A stretch of DNA of 64,000 nucleotides from Diogma glabrata. Taxonomy: Eukaryota > Arthropoda > Insecta > Diptera > Cylindrotomidae. The DNA lies in contig OY856188.1 of NCBI GenBank assembly GCA_963693315.1, positions 144,610,945 through 144,674,944 on the forward strand. The letters are read 5' to 3'. This document shows positions 34,304 through 47,230 of the stretch, piece after piece. Each line of letters starts with the position of its first letter. Within the stretch, counting starts at the first letter, position 1. The notes beneath the pieces are model-generated. The model saw only the letters and a list, made by a program, of their open reading frames with translations. It searched no databases and was not told where the DNA came from. The translations under genes were made by a program, and so were the position numbers.

Positions 34304-34570
34304 ACAAATTCATCTACTAAAAACTTACAAAACGACATATCTAAATTTGACTGTGTAAAAATTAAACAAGATTGTATTCATATATAGCATTTTTACTAGT
34401 GTAAAATATGTTATTATTGTGTTCGCCTACAGATGGAATAATAACAGACGAACACAATAATAACATTATTTTACACTGGTAAAAATGCTATATATAAATC
34501 CAATCTTGTTTATTTTTTACACAGTCAAATTTAGATACGTCGTTTTGTATGTTTTTAGTAGATGAATTTG
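34304..34570. mobile_element. Palindromic MITE (267 bp)
   Basis: Ends caaattcatctactaaaaac and inverse. Arms about 125 bp including gtgtaaaa...aaacaagatt, agcatttttac and gttattattgtgttcg, with about 10% mismatch. The centre near 34437 is cctacagatggaataataacag. Non-coding. Confidence 0.75.
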
Positions 34571-36280
34571 ACAATATGAATAATGAAAATAGTTCATATA
34601 TTTTCTCTAAAAATTTTTACAGATATTACAGATATTTTTATTACCGACTGGAAGTCATCGTTTAAAGTATAAATTTAAAAAATTGTAGGTAAAGTAACAA
34701 ATAAAAATAAATTTTTTAATAAAATTTATTTATTTATTTAATAAATTTTTTTTTATTTTTTTTTTGGCAGAAAGAACTCAGAGAATGTATTTTATATCTG
34801 ACAGTTAATTATCGGAGGAAAAAATTATACGATTTCTCTCCAATTTCTCCGATACAGAAAAAACACACATATTATTAGTTTAATTAATTAATTACCCACA
34901 ATTGATATAATGATTAGTTTCGATTTGATTCGATCTAAATATTCAAAATATTGAATCCCTTCAAAATACTGCGATATTGACAGAAATATACACAGCAACC
35001 AAAACAACAACAGAAACAGTAAATCAAATTCAATCTCAAATATTCAATCAAATATTCAACTCTTTAAATAATCACCACCTGTAGGCGACCACCGAAACTT
35101 ATTTTCTTTCAGTCCTAGTGACTGAAAATATTTTCAGTCACTACTTAAAAAAAGTTTCCCTTTCACATAGGTTTTACTATATATTAAAATGACATTTTCG
35201 TAGCTTGAAGTAGAAAAATAAATTATTGTATGAGTTTATAGAGAAAATCATGGCATGTTTAGTATAATTTTCAAAATGTCTTGCGAGTTTAAAAAATTCA
35301 AAAATTAATTTATTCTAAAATTAAGTTGTGCAGCTGTGTGTAAAACGTTGTGCATAATTGCACGTCGTTGTACGCAGCCGTAATCTTCTACTTTCCGCCC
35401 TCCATATGTAAATAACTATTGTATTTACTAGGTTTAGTATTGTTCATCTTTACGACCGCAAATGATCTCGTAAAGTAATCACGTTACGCACAACAAAGTC
35501 TGCATCTATCAAATAGTTAGTAACATGTCGAGGTCTGAAAAAAAAACGATTATACGATTCATATTGAAGCCGAAGCGGAGCGAGGGCTTTTATCGAACCA
35601 AGGGCGTAATTTTTTTTCAGCCTGAGTGTATGTACTACGTTTTACAATTTCAAATTTTAGTGGAAGTAGTAACTGAAAAAAATATCAAATGGTGGGCACT
35701 GATTAAAAATTTACTCCAAATTTTGATGGTTATCCATCTAATAGAAGCTCTAAGCATTTAAAATTGTTAACCGTAGTAACCGAAGAATTTTTTTAGGCTT
35801 AAGCATTACACATCTTCTTTGTTTTTTTTTTAAACAAGGTCCTTTTTAACGAACTGGCATGTATAGACGGCTAAGACCATTTTGTCAAACTTCTTTAATC
35901 CGGTTCACAAATTTCGTCACCATTGTATTTTCATCAATTTATTCAATTTTAATGTCTGAGATTTATTTGCAAAACTTTTTGCTCCGATCACAACTTTAAC
36001 TCGGGACTTTCGAGTCTTGGTCAGGCAGTCTAACCACTCGTCTATGCATTGTGTTACAACAACAGGATTTAAACATTATAGCAAACAGTGTTTTTATCTA
36101 GAATATTTCTTCAATAGCTTTAGAAACTCTAGCGGTTGCTTGCACACCTTGTATTTTCAGTATAAATACAGCGTTTAAAAAATATGCACAAAAATTTCTA
36201 GACAATATAACTTAAATCTTTATTGCATTTTAATGTTTTAATAGAATTTTATGTTTACAATACCGCGTTCCGTTTTCAAT
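34571..36280. other. Non-coding AT-rich stretch
   Basis: No gene recognised. A 78-codon open frame (35525-35761) shows no family motif. 35975-36060 reversed looks vaguely tRNA-like but lacks good A and B boxes. Confidence 0.45.
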
Positions 36281-36400
36281 TAATTTTATCACTTTACACG
36301 TTGTTGTGAGACCTTGGTCTTAAACATTTTTTATATGTTGTTGTTACACATATTGTTATTCCTACCATACAACACATTTTATTAAACAAAAAAACAATCT
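36281..36400 (+). repeat. LINE 3' tail fragment
   Basis: cgttgttgtgagaccttggtcttaaac ... tatgttgttgttacacatatt ... ccatacaacacattttatt resembles the LINE tails at 32930 and 56400-56510, ending at the same aacacattttattaaa. Confidence 0.55.
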
Positions 36401-36996
36401 TATTCCAATTTAAAAATGTAAACACAATCGCATTCAATTTTGAGCTGTCATAAAATCGTGTTTCAATTTTAATTTTTTACACAATCGCTTCCTAATTTGA
36501 ACTGTTTTTTGTTGTCTGTTGTTTGTTTCTTTCAAGAAATTCTTAAAAACACAATTTTAATTTATCTCGAAATTTCTTTACAGACTGGAAAAATTCTGAA
36601 TAATAATCGACGTCGTTATTATTTTTCATTTATTTAATTGTTGTTGTCTTGTCGACTTTTTCTTCTGGGAATTACTATAACATGATGATGACAGTGATGT
36701 AAATTGTAAATGATTTTAGTTTTGTTATTGAAATATTTTATAGGGTGAATTATGGTTGAATACAAATTTGTTGGTATTTCGTTTCCATTATGTAGAATTG
36801 TAACAATATTTTAAGAGTTATTATGAATATTATAGACGTTTTAACTTTTGATAGTTAATGTATTATATTTTCTACAAATACATTATGGATGAACGAACTT
36901 CCGTAGAAATAAAATCAATTTTACCTTAACTAGCAAACCTATCGCATTACACCAGAGCAACTGTTGTGGCCCATCCATTTACGTTTCAAATTAAAA

Positions 36997-37255
36997 AGAT
37001 GAACTGTCACCTTTTACCGTGATTTTTTCAACAGAGCCTCTCAACTCTGGAATGCCTTACCTTCGTGGGTTTTCTCGGATAGCGTTAATCCTCAAAATTT
37101 TAAAATTAACGTTAATAAGTTTCTTAAGGAAACTTAATTTTTTTAAACAAAAATCTAATCCTAAAAGTTGGTATGGCATCTTCGGATATTCAGAGAAGTT
37201 AATTTATAATTTAATATAATTAACACTAAACATGCCTAACTTTGAATTTAAAAAA
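36997..37255 (+). pseudogene. LINE 3' end (same family as 14338-15200), plus strand
   Basis: Reads FYRDFFNRASQLWNALPSWV, FSDSVNPQNFKINVNKFLKE and a stop at 37134, nearly identical to the C-terminus at 14453-14600 on the other strand. The 3' UTR tggtatggcatcttcggata ... aacactaaacatgcctaac matches 14350-14440 reversed. It is heavily 5' truncated, as is common for LINE insertions. Confidence 0.8.
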
Positions 37256-38954
37256 AGTTATTTGTCGTACAAAACTGTTGGAAATCGAATTAACAAAAAC
37301 CGACTGATATTTTCCAGGCTTGACACCAAATTCCAACAGTCAGTTTTTTTAAAATGTTTTTCTTTTAATTTTTGATCTTTCGGCGTGACAAACCCACGTA
37401 CTCCAACAGCAGTGAGACGTCTCACTGGGCAATGTGATAGCTTATAGTAAATCGTATGGACTATTAGGGATACTGATAGATGAACTGAATTAAGTCAACG
37501 GTATCATCCCCAATTTAATCCATTGAATATTCCTTGATGAAGGCACTCTATTGCTTGCTCGAAGAAACGAGTCTTCGTATAACATAATATTTGACCTTTT
37601 CGGAGAACTACAATTGTAAACATTATCCTACAACAGAATGAGGATTATTTAAAATATAGGAGACTACGTTTCAAGAGGTTGTCAACCACCCATGTAGCAC
37701 GGACGTGAAATTTGAATGTAGATATTTACTCTCCTTCATACGCATCGCAGTTTAAATCGAACATCCTATTGGTAACTCGTTCAACTGTAGGTACTTCTGT
37801 TTTAAGTAAATCTTATCTTCTAAAATATGTGTAATCAAAATTTCAAACAAACATAATTAATTGTTTGAGACAACTTTTCAATTTAATTTCTAAACCTCAA
37901 ACCATATTTTCAAAAACCTTTAAAACTTTCAAATAAGTTTTCGGTTGAATTTACTTTTTTTTTTAAATTGAAATTTCAGATAAATTTATTACGAATACAA
38001 AAACGGTGAACGCGTTTGTTATTATTTACATAATTTAAAGCAATCAAGTTTGTTTTTATTTGTTATTCGAACTTTGAAAAAAATATAAGTACGTTTACTT
38101 ACAATAAAAATATTATTTCGAAACGTTTTGCATAACTTTATTCAATTGATTGTGGAATAGTAGATTCTTGTGTATGAGTTGAGAATGATGGCAATTCTAC
38201 ACGAGGATGACGTTTCCCGAAACGAGCGTAGCGAGTGGAGGGAATCATCCGAGTGAAGAATTTCCACCATCCTAAGCGAATACAAGATGCTATTTTATCC
38301 ACGACTGTAAAATATTTCGTTTAATTTCCAGTTTTCCTGCATAATTTTTCGTATCGTTTGTTGTTTATTTTATATTTTATATATGTATTGTTCTTGTTTT
38401 AACCTGTTTATATTACTATACTAACAAATGAAGTTTTTAATTTGTTAGGGGAATATTTAATAAACTATAGAACTGTTAAGGAATTTTAATCAAATTCACT
38501 AGTTGTAGAATGAATGCAATTACAATGGAAGACATACGCATGGAAAGCATATATTCTTTAGTAGTCGTGGGTAAAGTATATATTCTTTAGTAGTCGTGGA
38601 TAAAAATGTTTCTATTATATTATATTATTCTAAATGGGGGGTTGGCAAGGAAATGGTTTTTCTTACATAACTTGGTTTACGTTGACATTTGACAACGATG
38701 CACAACAATTATGCTTTTCTGTTCGTAAAGCACCTAGCATTTTTTTTAAATTAACAAGAAATAATAAACATACTTTATCACCAGCGTTGCCATGAAAACA
38801 TAAACAAAATAAGGGTTTTTTCGGCTTCAAATGTTTTCATAAATTATTTTGCGATTTCATAAATTTCTTTGGTTGGCTGTTTACCAGCACCGTTACTGGA
38901 GTTGTTTAAAACAAAATTAGGGCCCTTTTAGGTTTCAAGGAGTTTGCGAATCGA
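37256..38954. other. Non-coding, with a repeat shared with 55920-56115
   Basis: 37365-37570 (gatctttcggcgtgacaaac ... gggatactgatagatgaac ... gaatattccttgatga) aligns by eye with 55935-56115 inside the Helitron. 37260-37345 has a ccaacag inverted pair (ctgttggaa / ttccaacag). 38547-38600 is a 29-bp direct duplication of catatattctttagtagtcg. No gene. Confidence 0.5.
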
Positions 38955-40192
38955 GGCGCCCCCACATTAAGTCCAAAATGGCTTACGTCCGTGAATCATA
39001 TAAGTACTATTTTTTATTCCCCGTAAGCAAAATATTTAAAAAAAATTTGTTTATTCTAAATCAAAATTAAAACTTTTATAAATTTTGAAATAAAAATATG
39101 TTAAACCTTTGACCTTTGAAAGTAACCTTTGACCAAAATATTTGTTATTTTTTTTCAAACAAATTTTATAACTATGACAACAAAAAAAAACAATTATTTT
39201 AATTGGATTATGAAATTTTGAATTTAAAGGTTGCTTTGATAAGAATTTCTATTTTTTATAGAATTTAAACCAATACAAATGATTTTTACTATTTTAGACA
39301 TAACCATGACAACTTAATATATGGGGTACGTTCATAAACTTTTCTATAGTTAAATATTTAATGCACCAATCAAAACCCGCATTTAAATATTTAATAACTA
39401 TAGTTAAATAATTTTTGAACGATGGTCATTAAGTAAAATATTGAATACACAAATACTCATACAATTTGTCAAAATCGTATGTCAGAATAATTCTTTCATA
39501 TATTACTGATTCATAAAAAACTACAAAACTAAAATTTATAGGCTCAAATTAATATTTCTTACATAGAATGATTCTTTCATAAGAATAATAACCAACAAAA
39601 AATTTCAAAATAAATTGAACTGTCAATTTGACAGCGTCAAATTTTAAAGAATGCTTATGTAGATGTGTATTTAATTTTTAACTTTACTCGTCAACACATT
39701 TAATTTTTTAATAAATGTGTGCGCGGAATAGTGTGTTTCCGAACGAAAATAGCTGTCAAATAGTTATATATTAACTTTACTATTTCGTTTTTGAACGACC
39801 GTATTTAAATATAATTTAAATATATTTAACTATAGTAAAGTTTTTGAACGTACCTCAGCGTTAAAAGTGACACTTTAACGCCCCAAGTCACAGTAATATA
39901 GCAACACTTTAATATGTTGGTTAATAAAAAAGATTTTTTGTTCACAGAGATCCTAATCCAATTAAAATACTTGTTATTCTTTTTTGTCAGAGCTATATGA
40001 TTTGTTTGAAAAGAAATAACAAATATATTGGTCAGAGGCTACTTGTTCGACATATTTTTATTTCAAAATTTAAAAAATTTTAATTTTGATTTAGATTTAG
40101 ATTAAACGATTTTTTTAAATATTTTGCTTGCGGCGAATAAAAAATAGTATATGATGCACGGACGTAAGCCATTTTGGACTTAATGTGGGCGC
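38955..40192. mobile_element. 1.24-kb TIR element with nested MITE
   Basis: Ends ggcgcccccacattaagtcc and ggacttaatgtgggcgc. The inverted homology (aatggcttacgtccgtg, gcaaaatattt, tcaaaattaaaa, aattggat) continues for about 260 bp on each side. The interior is non-coding. A second TIR element at 39325-39854 sits inside it. Confidence 0.7.
39325..39854. mobile_element. 530-bp non-autonomous TIR element nested in the previous one
   Basis: Ends GGTACGTTCATAAACTTTTC and GTAAAGTTTTTGAACGTACC, inverse with a few mismatches, extending through ctatagttaaata. No open frame. Target duplication not clear. Confidence 0.7.
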
Positions 40193-41024
40193 AAATCTCG
40201 GCTGAATATGTAGTACTCCTAAACTAGGAATATACATATAAATCAATATATCTCCAAACTACTCAATATAGTTTAATCCCTGCCAAATAATCATGCATAA
40301 CCAAACCAAACTTTAAAAAATTTAATCCCATAAAACACCCAAAATCCTATTTCATCAAAACGATATAACATTGTCTTAAATCACTTAAATCATTGATATC
40401 ATGTATATCAAAAATTTCCATTCAAAACTCAATTTCACCACAAAACCAATTATTTCATCATATTAAGAAATCATTCAAACAAGTTCCCATGTAAAAACTC
40501 AATTTCAGCTATTTCTAAATTTCACGACAATATTTGAAAATATTTATTCTATAATTTTCCACAAACTTACTAAAAAGCCTAACTTAAGCAAAAATCCATG
40601 ATTTCATCATCGCATGAAATAAATTCAAACAAACCAGCTTAGCAATAATGTTTTGATATCCAAAAATTTCCATTCAAAACCCAGTCTCAGCGATTCCCAC
40701 GAATTCAAAGTAAATATTCTAAGCAACAATGTTTAAAACATATACATTTTCATACAATATCGAAAATATCCAATTCAATAAAATTCACCAATAAGCAATT
40801 TCAAAAAGTGTATTCCTAAAACTCGTTAAATGATATTCCCATCAAATCAAAGTCACAATAAACACAAAAATTCATGTAACTTTGTATCAAAAACACTTCG
40901 TCAATCAAAATTATCCACAAGCCAAATAAATCAAATAGCAAATGCTACATTAGACGACAAATAGCAAATGCTACATTTTTTATAGAAATAATTCAATCAC
41001 AAGTTTTGATTGGTTAATAAAATT
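40193..41024. other. Non-coding, C-rich on the plus strand
   Basis: Rich in ttcattcaaaactcaatttc-like words (about 40410, 40490, 40665), perhaps an old tandem repeat. The 19-bp word aaatagcaaatgctacatt occurs twice at 40935-40980. No gene. Confidence 0.45.
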
Positions 41025-42425
41025 ACTTCGGTCTAAAAGACCTAATTCATGAGCTCAAAGTGAAATTCTTACCCGCACTTTTTTTGGAATTTCTCGACGT
41101 TTTAGGACCTACTGATTCTAAAAAAGCAAAAAAAAAAAATGTGTGTCTGTCTGTCGGCCGTCCGGCCGTCACAACCGACGAAATCTAGAAAACTGCTGGA
41201 CGGATTTCAAAATTTTTTTTTTCTAAAAATAGGTTTACTCAATGGGAAGAGCCGAAAGGACGATGTGTTCGAAACTGTCCCGGAAGTGTGTCAAAAAAAT
41301 CGTAAAGTGTGTCAAAACAATGAAATTTGCATATTTTTTGCTTAAAAAACGTTCATTTTAAGTGATTACGAGTAGGAACATTGAATTTGAAGAAATCTTG
41401 ATGGTCGGGATTGGTATGTGAGACCAAAATCTAGATTATTGCATTATAAGTTTGTCAAAAAAATGTTGTCAAGTGTGTCAAAAGAAAGATTTTTATTTAT
41501 TTTTTGACACAATTTTTTGGAAAAAAAATAAAATCAATTGTTTGTTTGAAATGAAGTTTTATTATTATTATTGAGAGTTATGGCATTAAAGTTTGTCAAA
41601 AAAATGTTGTCAAGTGTGTCAAAAGATTTTTATTTAGTTTTTTACCCAATTTTTAGGGAAAAAATAAAATTGTTTCTTTGAAATGAAATTGTCAAGTGTG
41701 TAAAAAGAAAGATTTTTATTTATTTTTTTACCTAATTTTTTGAAAAAAAAAAATATAATTTGTTGTTTGTTTGAAATGAAGTTTTATTATTATTATAGAG
41801 AATTATGGCATTATAAGTTTGTCAAAAAATAATGTCAAGTGTGTCAAAAAATGATTTCATTTATTTTTAGCCAATTTTTTTGAAAAGAAAATGTAGCTGC
41901 TTTTATGACGTAAATGTAATTTAAAATGAAATTGGACATGGAAATTTTTGAATTTGTTATAGTTTTTGAAATATTTTTGGAATTTTGAAAAAGTTTGTAT
42001 TTTTGATTTTGTAATAATTTTTGCAATATTTTTAGAATTTTGGAAAAAGTTTGAATTTTTAAGAATTTTTGAAATATTATTGGAATTTAGAAAAAATTTA
42101 AATATTTGATTTTATTCTAATTTTTGGAATATTTTTGGAATTTTGAAAAAGTTTGATTTTATTTAATTTTTACAATATTTTTGGAATTTTGATTATAATT
42201 TTCCGGCAACGTATTGATGTTTCGTGTTAGTTTTGTAATAAATTTTTAAACAGAGATAAAAAATACTTGTGCTTTAACAAAGAGTTATGTTTGATATACA
42301 TCGCTGCCCAAAACTAAAAACCATGTCCTCATAAAAGTTTTTTGCCGAAAACTATATCAAAATCCATAACCCAGACCGAAGTCTTGATATCTCAGAGCTG
42401 TGAGATTTCAGCCCCTCCATATTTT
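41025..42425 (+). repeat. Family A copy (most complete, ~1.4 kb)
   Basis: Begins acttcggtctaaaagaccta. Order: gtgaaattcttaccc, acgttttaggacctactgat, ccgtccggccgtcac, cgaaatctagaaaactgctg, gtgtgtcaaaaaaatcg, four ~140-bp or partial gttgtcaagtgtgtcaaaag units, ~50-bp AT-rich units, then tacatcgctgcccaaaact, cagaccgaagt (inverse of the start word), hairpin atctcagagctgtgagat, ending ccctccatatttt. No transposase. Confidence 0.75.
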
Positions 42426-42518
42426 ACAACATTTATTATAAAACTTATTCCAAAATTAAATACAAGTCAGTTGAATTAGAAATGGGTACGCGAAAATAAC
42501 AAAAACCCAAGCTTTCGG

Positions 42519-42543
42519 GGGTCCAACCCTTCGGACCCCGAAC
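42519..42543. other. GGGGTCC/GGACCCC hairpin
   Basis: ggggtccaacccttcggacccc has a 7-bp GC stem and an 8-nt loop, unusual in this AT-rich setting. Flanking ctttcgg / ccgaaag words pair outside it. Confidence 0.5.
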
Positions 42544-42604
42544 CTAGTTAGGTTGCCGAAAGATACAACCCAGTGTCAAGTTTAAATTAAAAGTTTTATT
42601 GTCT

Positions 42605-43020
42605 TAGAAAAGAAAATTTATATTGTGAAAAAAATCTATTTTGTGGTTGGAAAAAATTAGTGAAGTAAAATATTATTGGGAAAAATTTTTTCCACAAAGA
42701 AAATTTATATTGTGAAAAAAATCTATTTTGTGAGAAAAATCTTTTCCACAAAGAAAATTTATATTGTGAAAAAATCTATTCTGTGTTTGAAAAAATTAGT
42801 AAAGTAAAATATTATTAGGAAAAATCTTTTCCACAAAGAAAATTTATATTGTGAAAAAATCTATTTTGTGTTTGAAAAAATTAGTAAAGTAAAATATTAT
42901 TGGGAAAAATCTTTTCCACAAAAAAATTTATACTGTGAAAAAATCTATTTTGAAAATTTATATTGTGAAAAAATCTATTTTGTGTTTAAAAGAAAAAAAA
43001 ATTAGAAGGAAAATATTAAG
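42605..43020. repeat. ~85-bp tandem repeat
   Basis: aaaatttatattgtgaaaaa recurs at about 42613, 42699, 42754, 42839, 42924 and 42953. Full units (85-86 bp) contain gtttgaaaaaattag, gtaaaatattattggg and tcttttccacaaag; one unit is short (55 bp). Confidence 0.8.
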
Positions 43021-43850
<830 letters not shown>

Positions 43851-44257
43851 TGAATATGATCGTAAAGCTTTTTTTACGATAAAGAAACCGTATTTCAATT
43901 TCACAAAATTAATCAACTTTGTAACACAATAACTCAAAAGAAATCAAAAGAAATGCAATAACTTCAAATTTATATTTAATTTAATCACAAGAATTATTTT
44001 ATTTAAAACAATAATTTATTTCAAAAGGATTAGCAAAATGTTTATTTAACAATATCCGAACAATTAATGATTTTTAATTTTTGTAACAAAATGAATTTAT
44101 ATAATCCAACAGAATAAGTATTCCAGTTCTTACAGTTATAACAAATTAAGTATTAAAATATTAAATGAAATACAATGACTTCATGTAGTGTATGTTACAT
44201 AGTTCGTAACACATAAATTACAGTGGTACAATGCTGTTGGTTGTACATTGTGCAACA
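43851..44257 (-). repeat. BEL/Pao 3' LTR
   Basis: 407 bp. On the minus strand it starts TGTTGCACAATGTACAAC and ends ACGATCATATTCA. Matches 49602-50009 except for one T in a homopolymer. Confidence 0.92.
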
Positions 44258-44289
44258 TACTGCCCGCCTTGAAACTAACTTTCAACTGT

Positions 44290-45926
44290 CTATAGTTGTT
44301 CAGGTAGGAGACACAGCTTAGCAATTGGTCTGGTGATGATACCTTTTGCAGTTTTTAGTTTTACTACTCGTACTCGGCTATCTGGTCCGGGATTGAGTTC
44401 TACTACTCGTCCCATTCTCCATTTGAGTGGAGGAAGTCCTTCTTCATTTACTACTACGAGATCGTTGATTTTTAGAGATTTGTGCTCGATGGTCCATTTC
44501 TTTTTACATTGCAGTGATGTAAGATATTCCTGTGAGATAAACCTCCATCTTTTGAGGATGGGTATCTTTTCCTGCTCGATGTTTGGTTCTAAAATGGCAA
44601 CGAGTGGACGACCAATCAAAAAATGTCCTGGAGTAAGCGGCTCTAGATCACTTGGACTTGTTGACAACGGTGTTATCGGTCGAGAATTCAAAACAGCTTC
44701 GACTTGTTTTATTAACGTCAATAATTCCTCGTAAGTGAGTTGTGCATTTCCCATAATTCTTCTTAAATGAAATTTGGCGGATTTAACAGCAGCTTCATAA
44801 ATTCCGCCGAAATGTGGAGCACTTGGCGGTGCAAAATTCCATATAATATCATCTGCTGTGCACAATTGCTTAATATCATTGGGTAGTTGCGAATTGTGGA
44901 ATAATTGATAAAGTGCGTGTAATTCGGTGTTTGCGCCTGAAAAATTTGTAGCATTATCGGAAAATATTTGTTTACACATACCTCTAGTTGCTATGAATCG
45001 TTTAAGTGCACCAATGAAAGCTGATGTGGTTAAGTCCGAAACTTGTTCCAGGTGAACAGCCTTTGTTGTAAAGCAGACAAACACCGATAGATAGACCTTA
45101 GTTGGTGCCTTTCCTCGAATGCGATGATGGATATAGAAAGGTCCACAAAAATCTATTCCGGTAGTATGGAATGGTGGTGCAGGTTTTATTCTTTCAGATG
45201 GCAGGTCTCCCATTAGTTGTTCAAGTTTTTTAGGACGCAAACGAAAGCATCTTATGCAACTATTGCAAGTTTTTGTTGCTAATTGTTTACCCTTTACTGG
45301 CCAATAATACTGCCTTACAACAGCCAATAATGCTTGTGGACCTGCATGACATGTAATGGTGTGATAGTAATTGAATATAGTAGTTGTAAAAGGATGGCCA
45401 TATGGAAGTAAGATAGGATGCTTCACTGAATATGAAAGAGAAGATTGCTGCAGACGTCCACCTACTCTTAGCAAACGATCGTTGTCCAAGAAAACTGTTA
45501 AATTTTTTAAATAGTGTCTTCGACTAAGTGATTTGCCGGATTCAAGCATCATTATTTCTTCCTTAAAGTGCGTGCATTGCACTATTTTTAACATCATAGT
45601 CAGAGCCTCATTTAACTCAGTTGAACTAGGATCTGGTATTGGTTGGTGTTGAATGACTTTGCAGCTTTTTCCAGATTTGCAGTTCTTAATAAATCGGATC
45701 ACAAATGCCATCGTTCTTTGTAGCGAACCAAAGTTGTTTAAGTATTTCTTTTTGATTAAGATATCCGGAGACATCATCTTTGTTTTGAATGAGAAATATT
45801 TATTAATTTTACGAAATTCTTCTTTTCCCATCGATATGGTATTTGAGGGTTGATATATAGGCCATGTTGCTTCGTGTGATGTCAGAAACGCTGGACCTTT
45901 GAACCATATATCCGTTTTAACAACAT
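44290..45926 (-). CDS. BEL/Pao integrase region of Pol
   Basis: 513 codons from the ATG at 45831; the frame is open upstream to about 45926 (IWFKGPAFL), so the ATG is internal to Pol. The zinc-binding HHCC segment has His157, His161, Cys189 or 192, Cys195. The catalytic core has GIDFCGPF (Asp227), FSDNATNF (Asp292) and GGIYEAAVKSAK (Glu346), the D,D,E triad. The C-terminal part (FISQEYLTSL, WRMGRVVELNPG) is the BEL/Pao DUF5641-type chromodomain-like end. It integrates the cDNA copy into host DNA. The integrase segment itself is intact, but it is out of frame with the RNase H region. Confidence 0.88.
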
Positions 45927-47230
45927 GGATGTAGCAATCCCCGTGATATGTGGTCTGCTGGATTCAGTGTTGAACTTACATGTCTCCAATCTTCTATGTT
46001 AGAATATTTCTGAATCTGCGCAACTCTATTTCCCACAAACGTTTTAAGTAAACAAGATTCCGAGTTGATCCAGGAGAGAACAATTTTCGAATCAGTCCAA
46101 TAAAATGTTTTGGAGATGTTAATGTTTATTATGGCTTAATTTTTTGAAACAGTTCCACCAATAAAATTGCTGCACGAAGCTCTAAACGTGGCAACGTTGT
46201 TTTGGAGAGTGGTGCAATTCGAGATTTCGAACAAATTAACATAACATCAATGTTTCCTTCTAGATTTAAACTACGAGCGTAAATAGCAGCGCCGTAAGCC
46301 TTCTCGCTGGAGTCGGAAAATCCATGTAGTTTGATCTTTACAGCATTTGGTAGTATTACATGACGATTTAGAGAAAGATTATTTAATAGCGGTAGTTCAG
46401 AACGAAGCTGTTGCCATAATGTATGTAGCTCTTGTGGAGAGCTTCGTCCCAATGATGTTTTAGTTGCCATAATCTTTGGAATGAATATTTTGGAGAGTGT
46501 GATTACTGGAGCAGTTAATCCAAGCGGATCATAGATTCGTGCAATATCTGACAACACAGATCTTTTAGTGATTGGCTTATCAGATGAATATTTTACGTTG
46601 AAACTGAATTGATCTGTACTTGGTCTCCAATATAATCCCAGCGTTTTTATAAAGCTTCCATCACCGATTTGTAACAACTTCTCTTTGTGTTCATCCGGAA
46701 TATTATGTAGAATAGTATCATGGTTTGAACAGAATTTTCTAAGTTGCATTTCCGCTGTATTTAATAAAGTTTTAATTTCAGACTTTATTTGTTCTAGCTC
46801 TTCTAAAGAATTGGATCCGGTTAAAAGATCATCTACATAAATATCTCTTAGCATAATTTTGTTTGCCAATGGAAATTCATTTTTCCCATCTATAGCTAGT
46901 TTCTGAATACATTTTGTTGCGAGGTAAGGAGCGCTGGCTGTGCCATATGTCAATGTTTTGAGTTTAAAAACCTTTAAATCTTCATGTTGATTATTTCTCC
47001 AGATAATTAACTGAAATTTTGTAAATGCATCTTGTATTTTTATTTGGCGATACATTTTACTGATATCTGCCGTGATTACGTATTGATATGTACGAAAGCG
47101 TACCAAAATTGAAAATAAGTCTTCTTGCACCACTGGTCCTACCATCAATATATCATTAAGTGAGTATCCTGAAGTTGTTTGAGCTGATGCATCGAAAACA
47201 ACACGAAGATGTGTTGTTGAACTTTCAGGC
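45927..47230 (-). pseudogene. BEL/Pao reverse transcriptase and RNase H, frame-broken
   Basis: The main open part 47148-46129 carries VITADISKMYRQIKI (RT motif A), LTYGTASAPYLATK (motif B), YVDDLL (motif C) and the start of RNase H (GFSDSSEKAYGAA, LELRAA). Upstream, 47149-47230 gives VIKPESSTTHLRVVFDAS in the same frame. A frame break with stops occurs near 46130; the next frame holds YWTDSKIVLSWI and NPADHISRGL (RNase H end), and another break near 45930 precedes the integrase. These are small length changes rather than missing domains. Substrate: the element RNA. Confidence 0.88.

Noticed and set aside
35975..36060. tRNA-like sequence (reversed: gacgagtggttagactgcc...)
   Set aside because: Only the first part resembles a tRNA; no good B box and no acceptor or T stem could be drawn.
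988..42425. Family A as a simple TIR transposon with ACTTCGGTCTG ends
   Set aside because: The inverted word near the 3' end lies about 40 bp inside the shared 3' boundary (copies at 2240-2281 and 42386-42425 agree beyond it), so a plain TIR model does not fit.
44333..44734. 133-codon open frame on the plus strand
   Set aside because: Antisense shadow of the BEL integrase gene.
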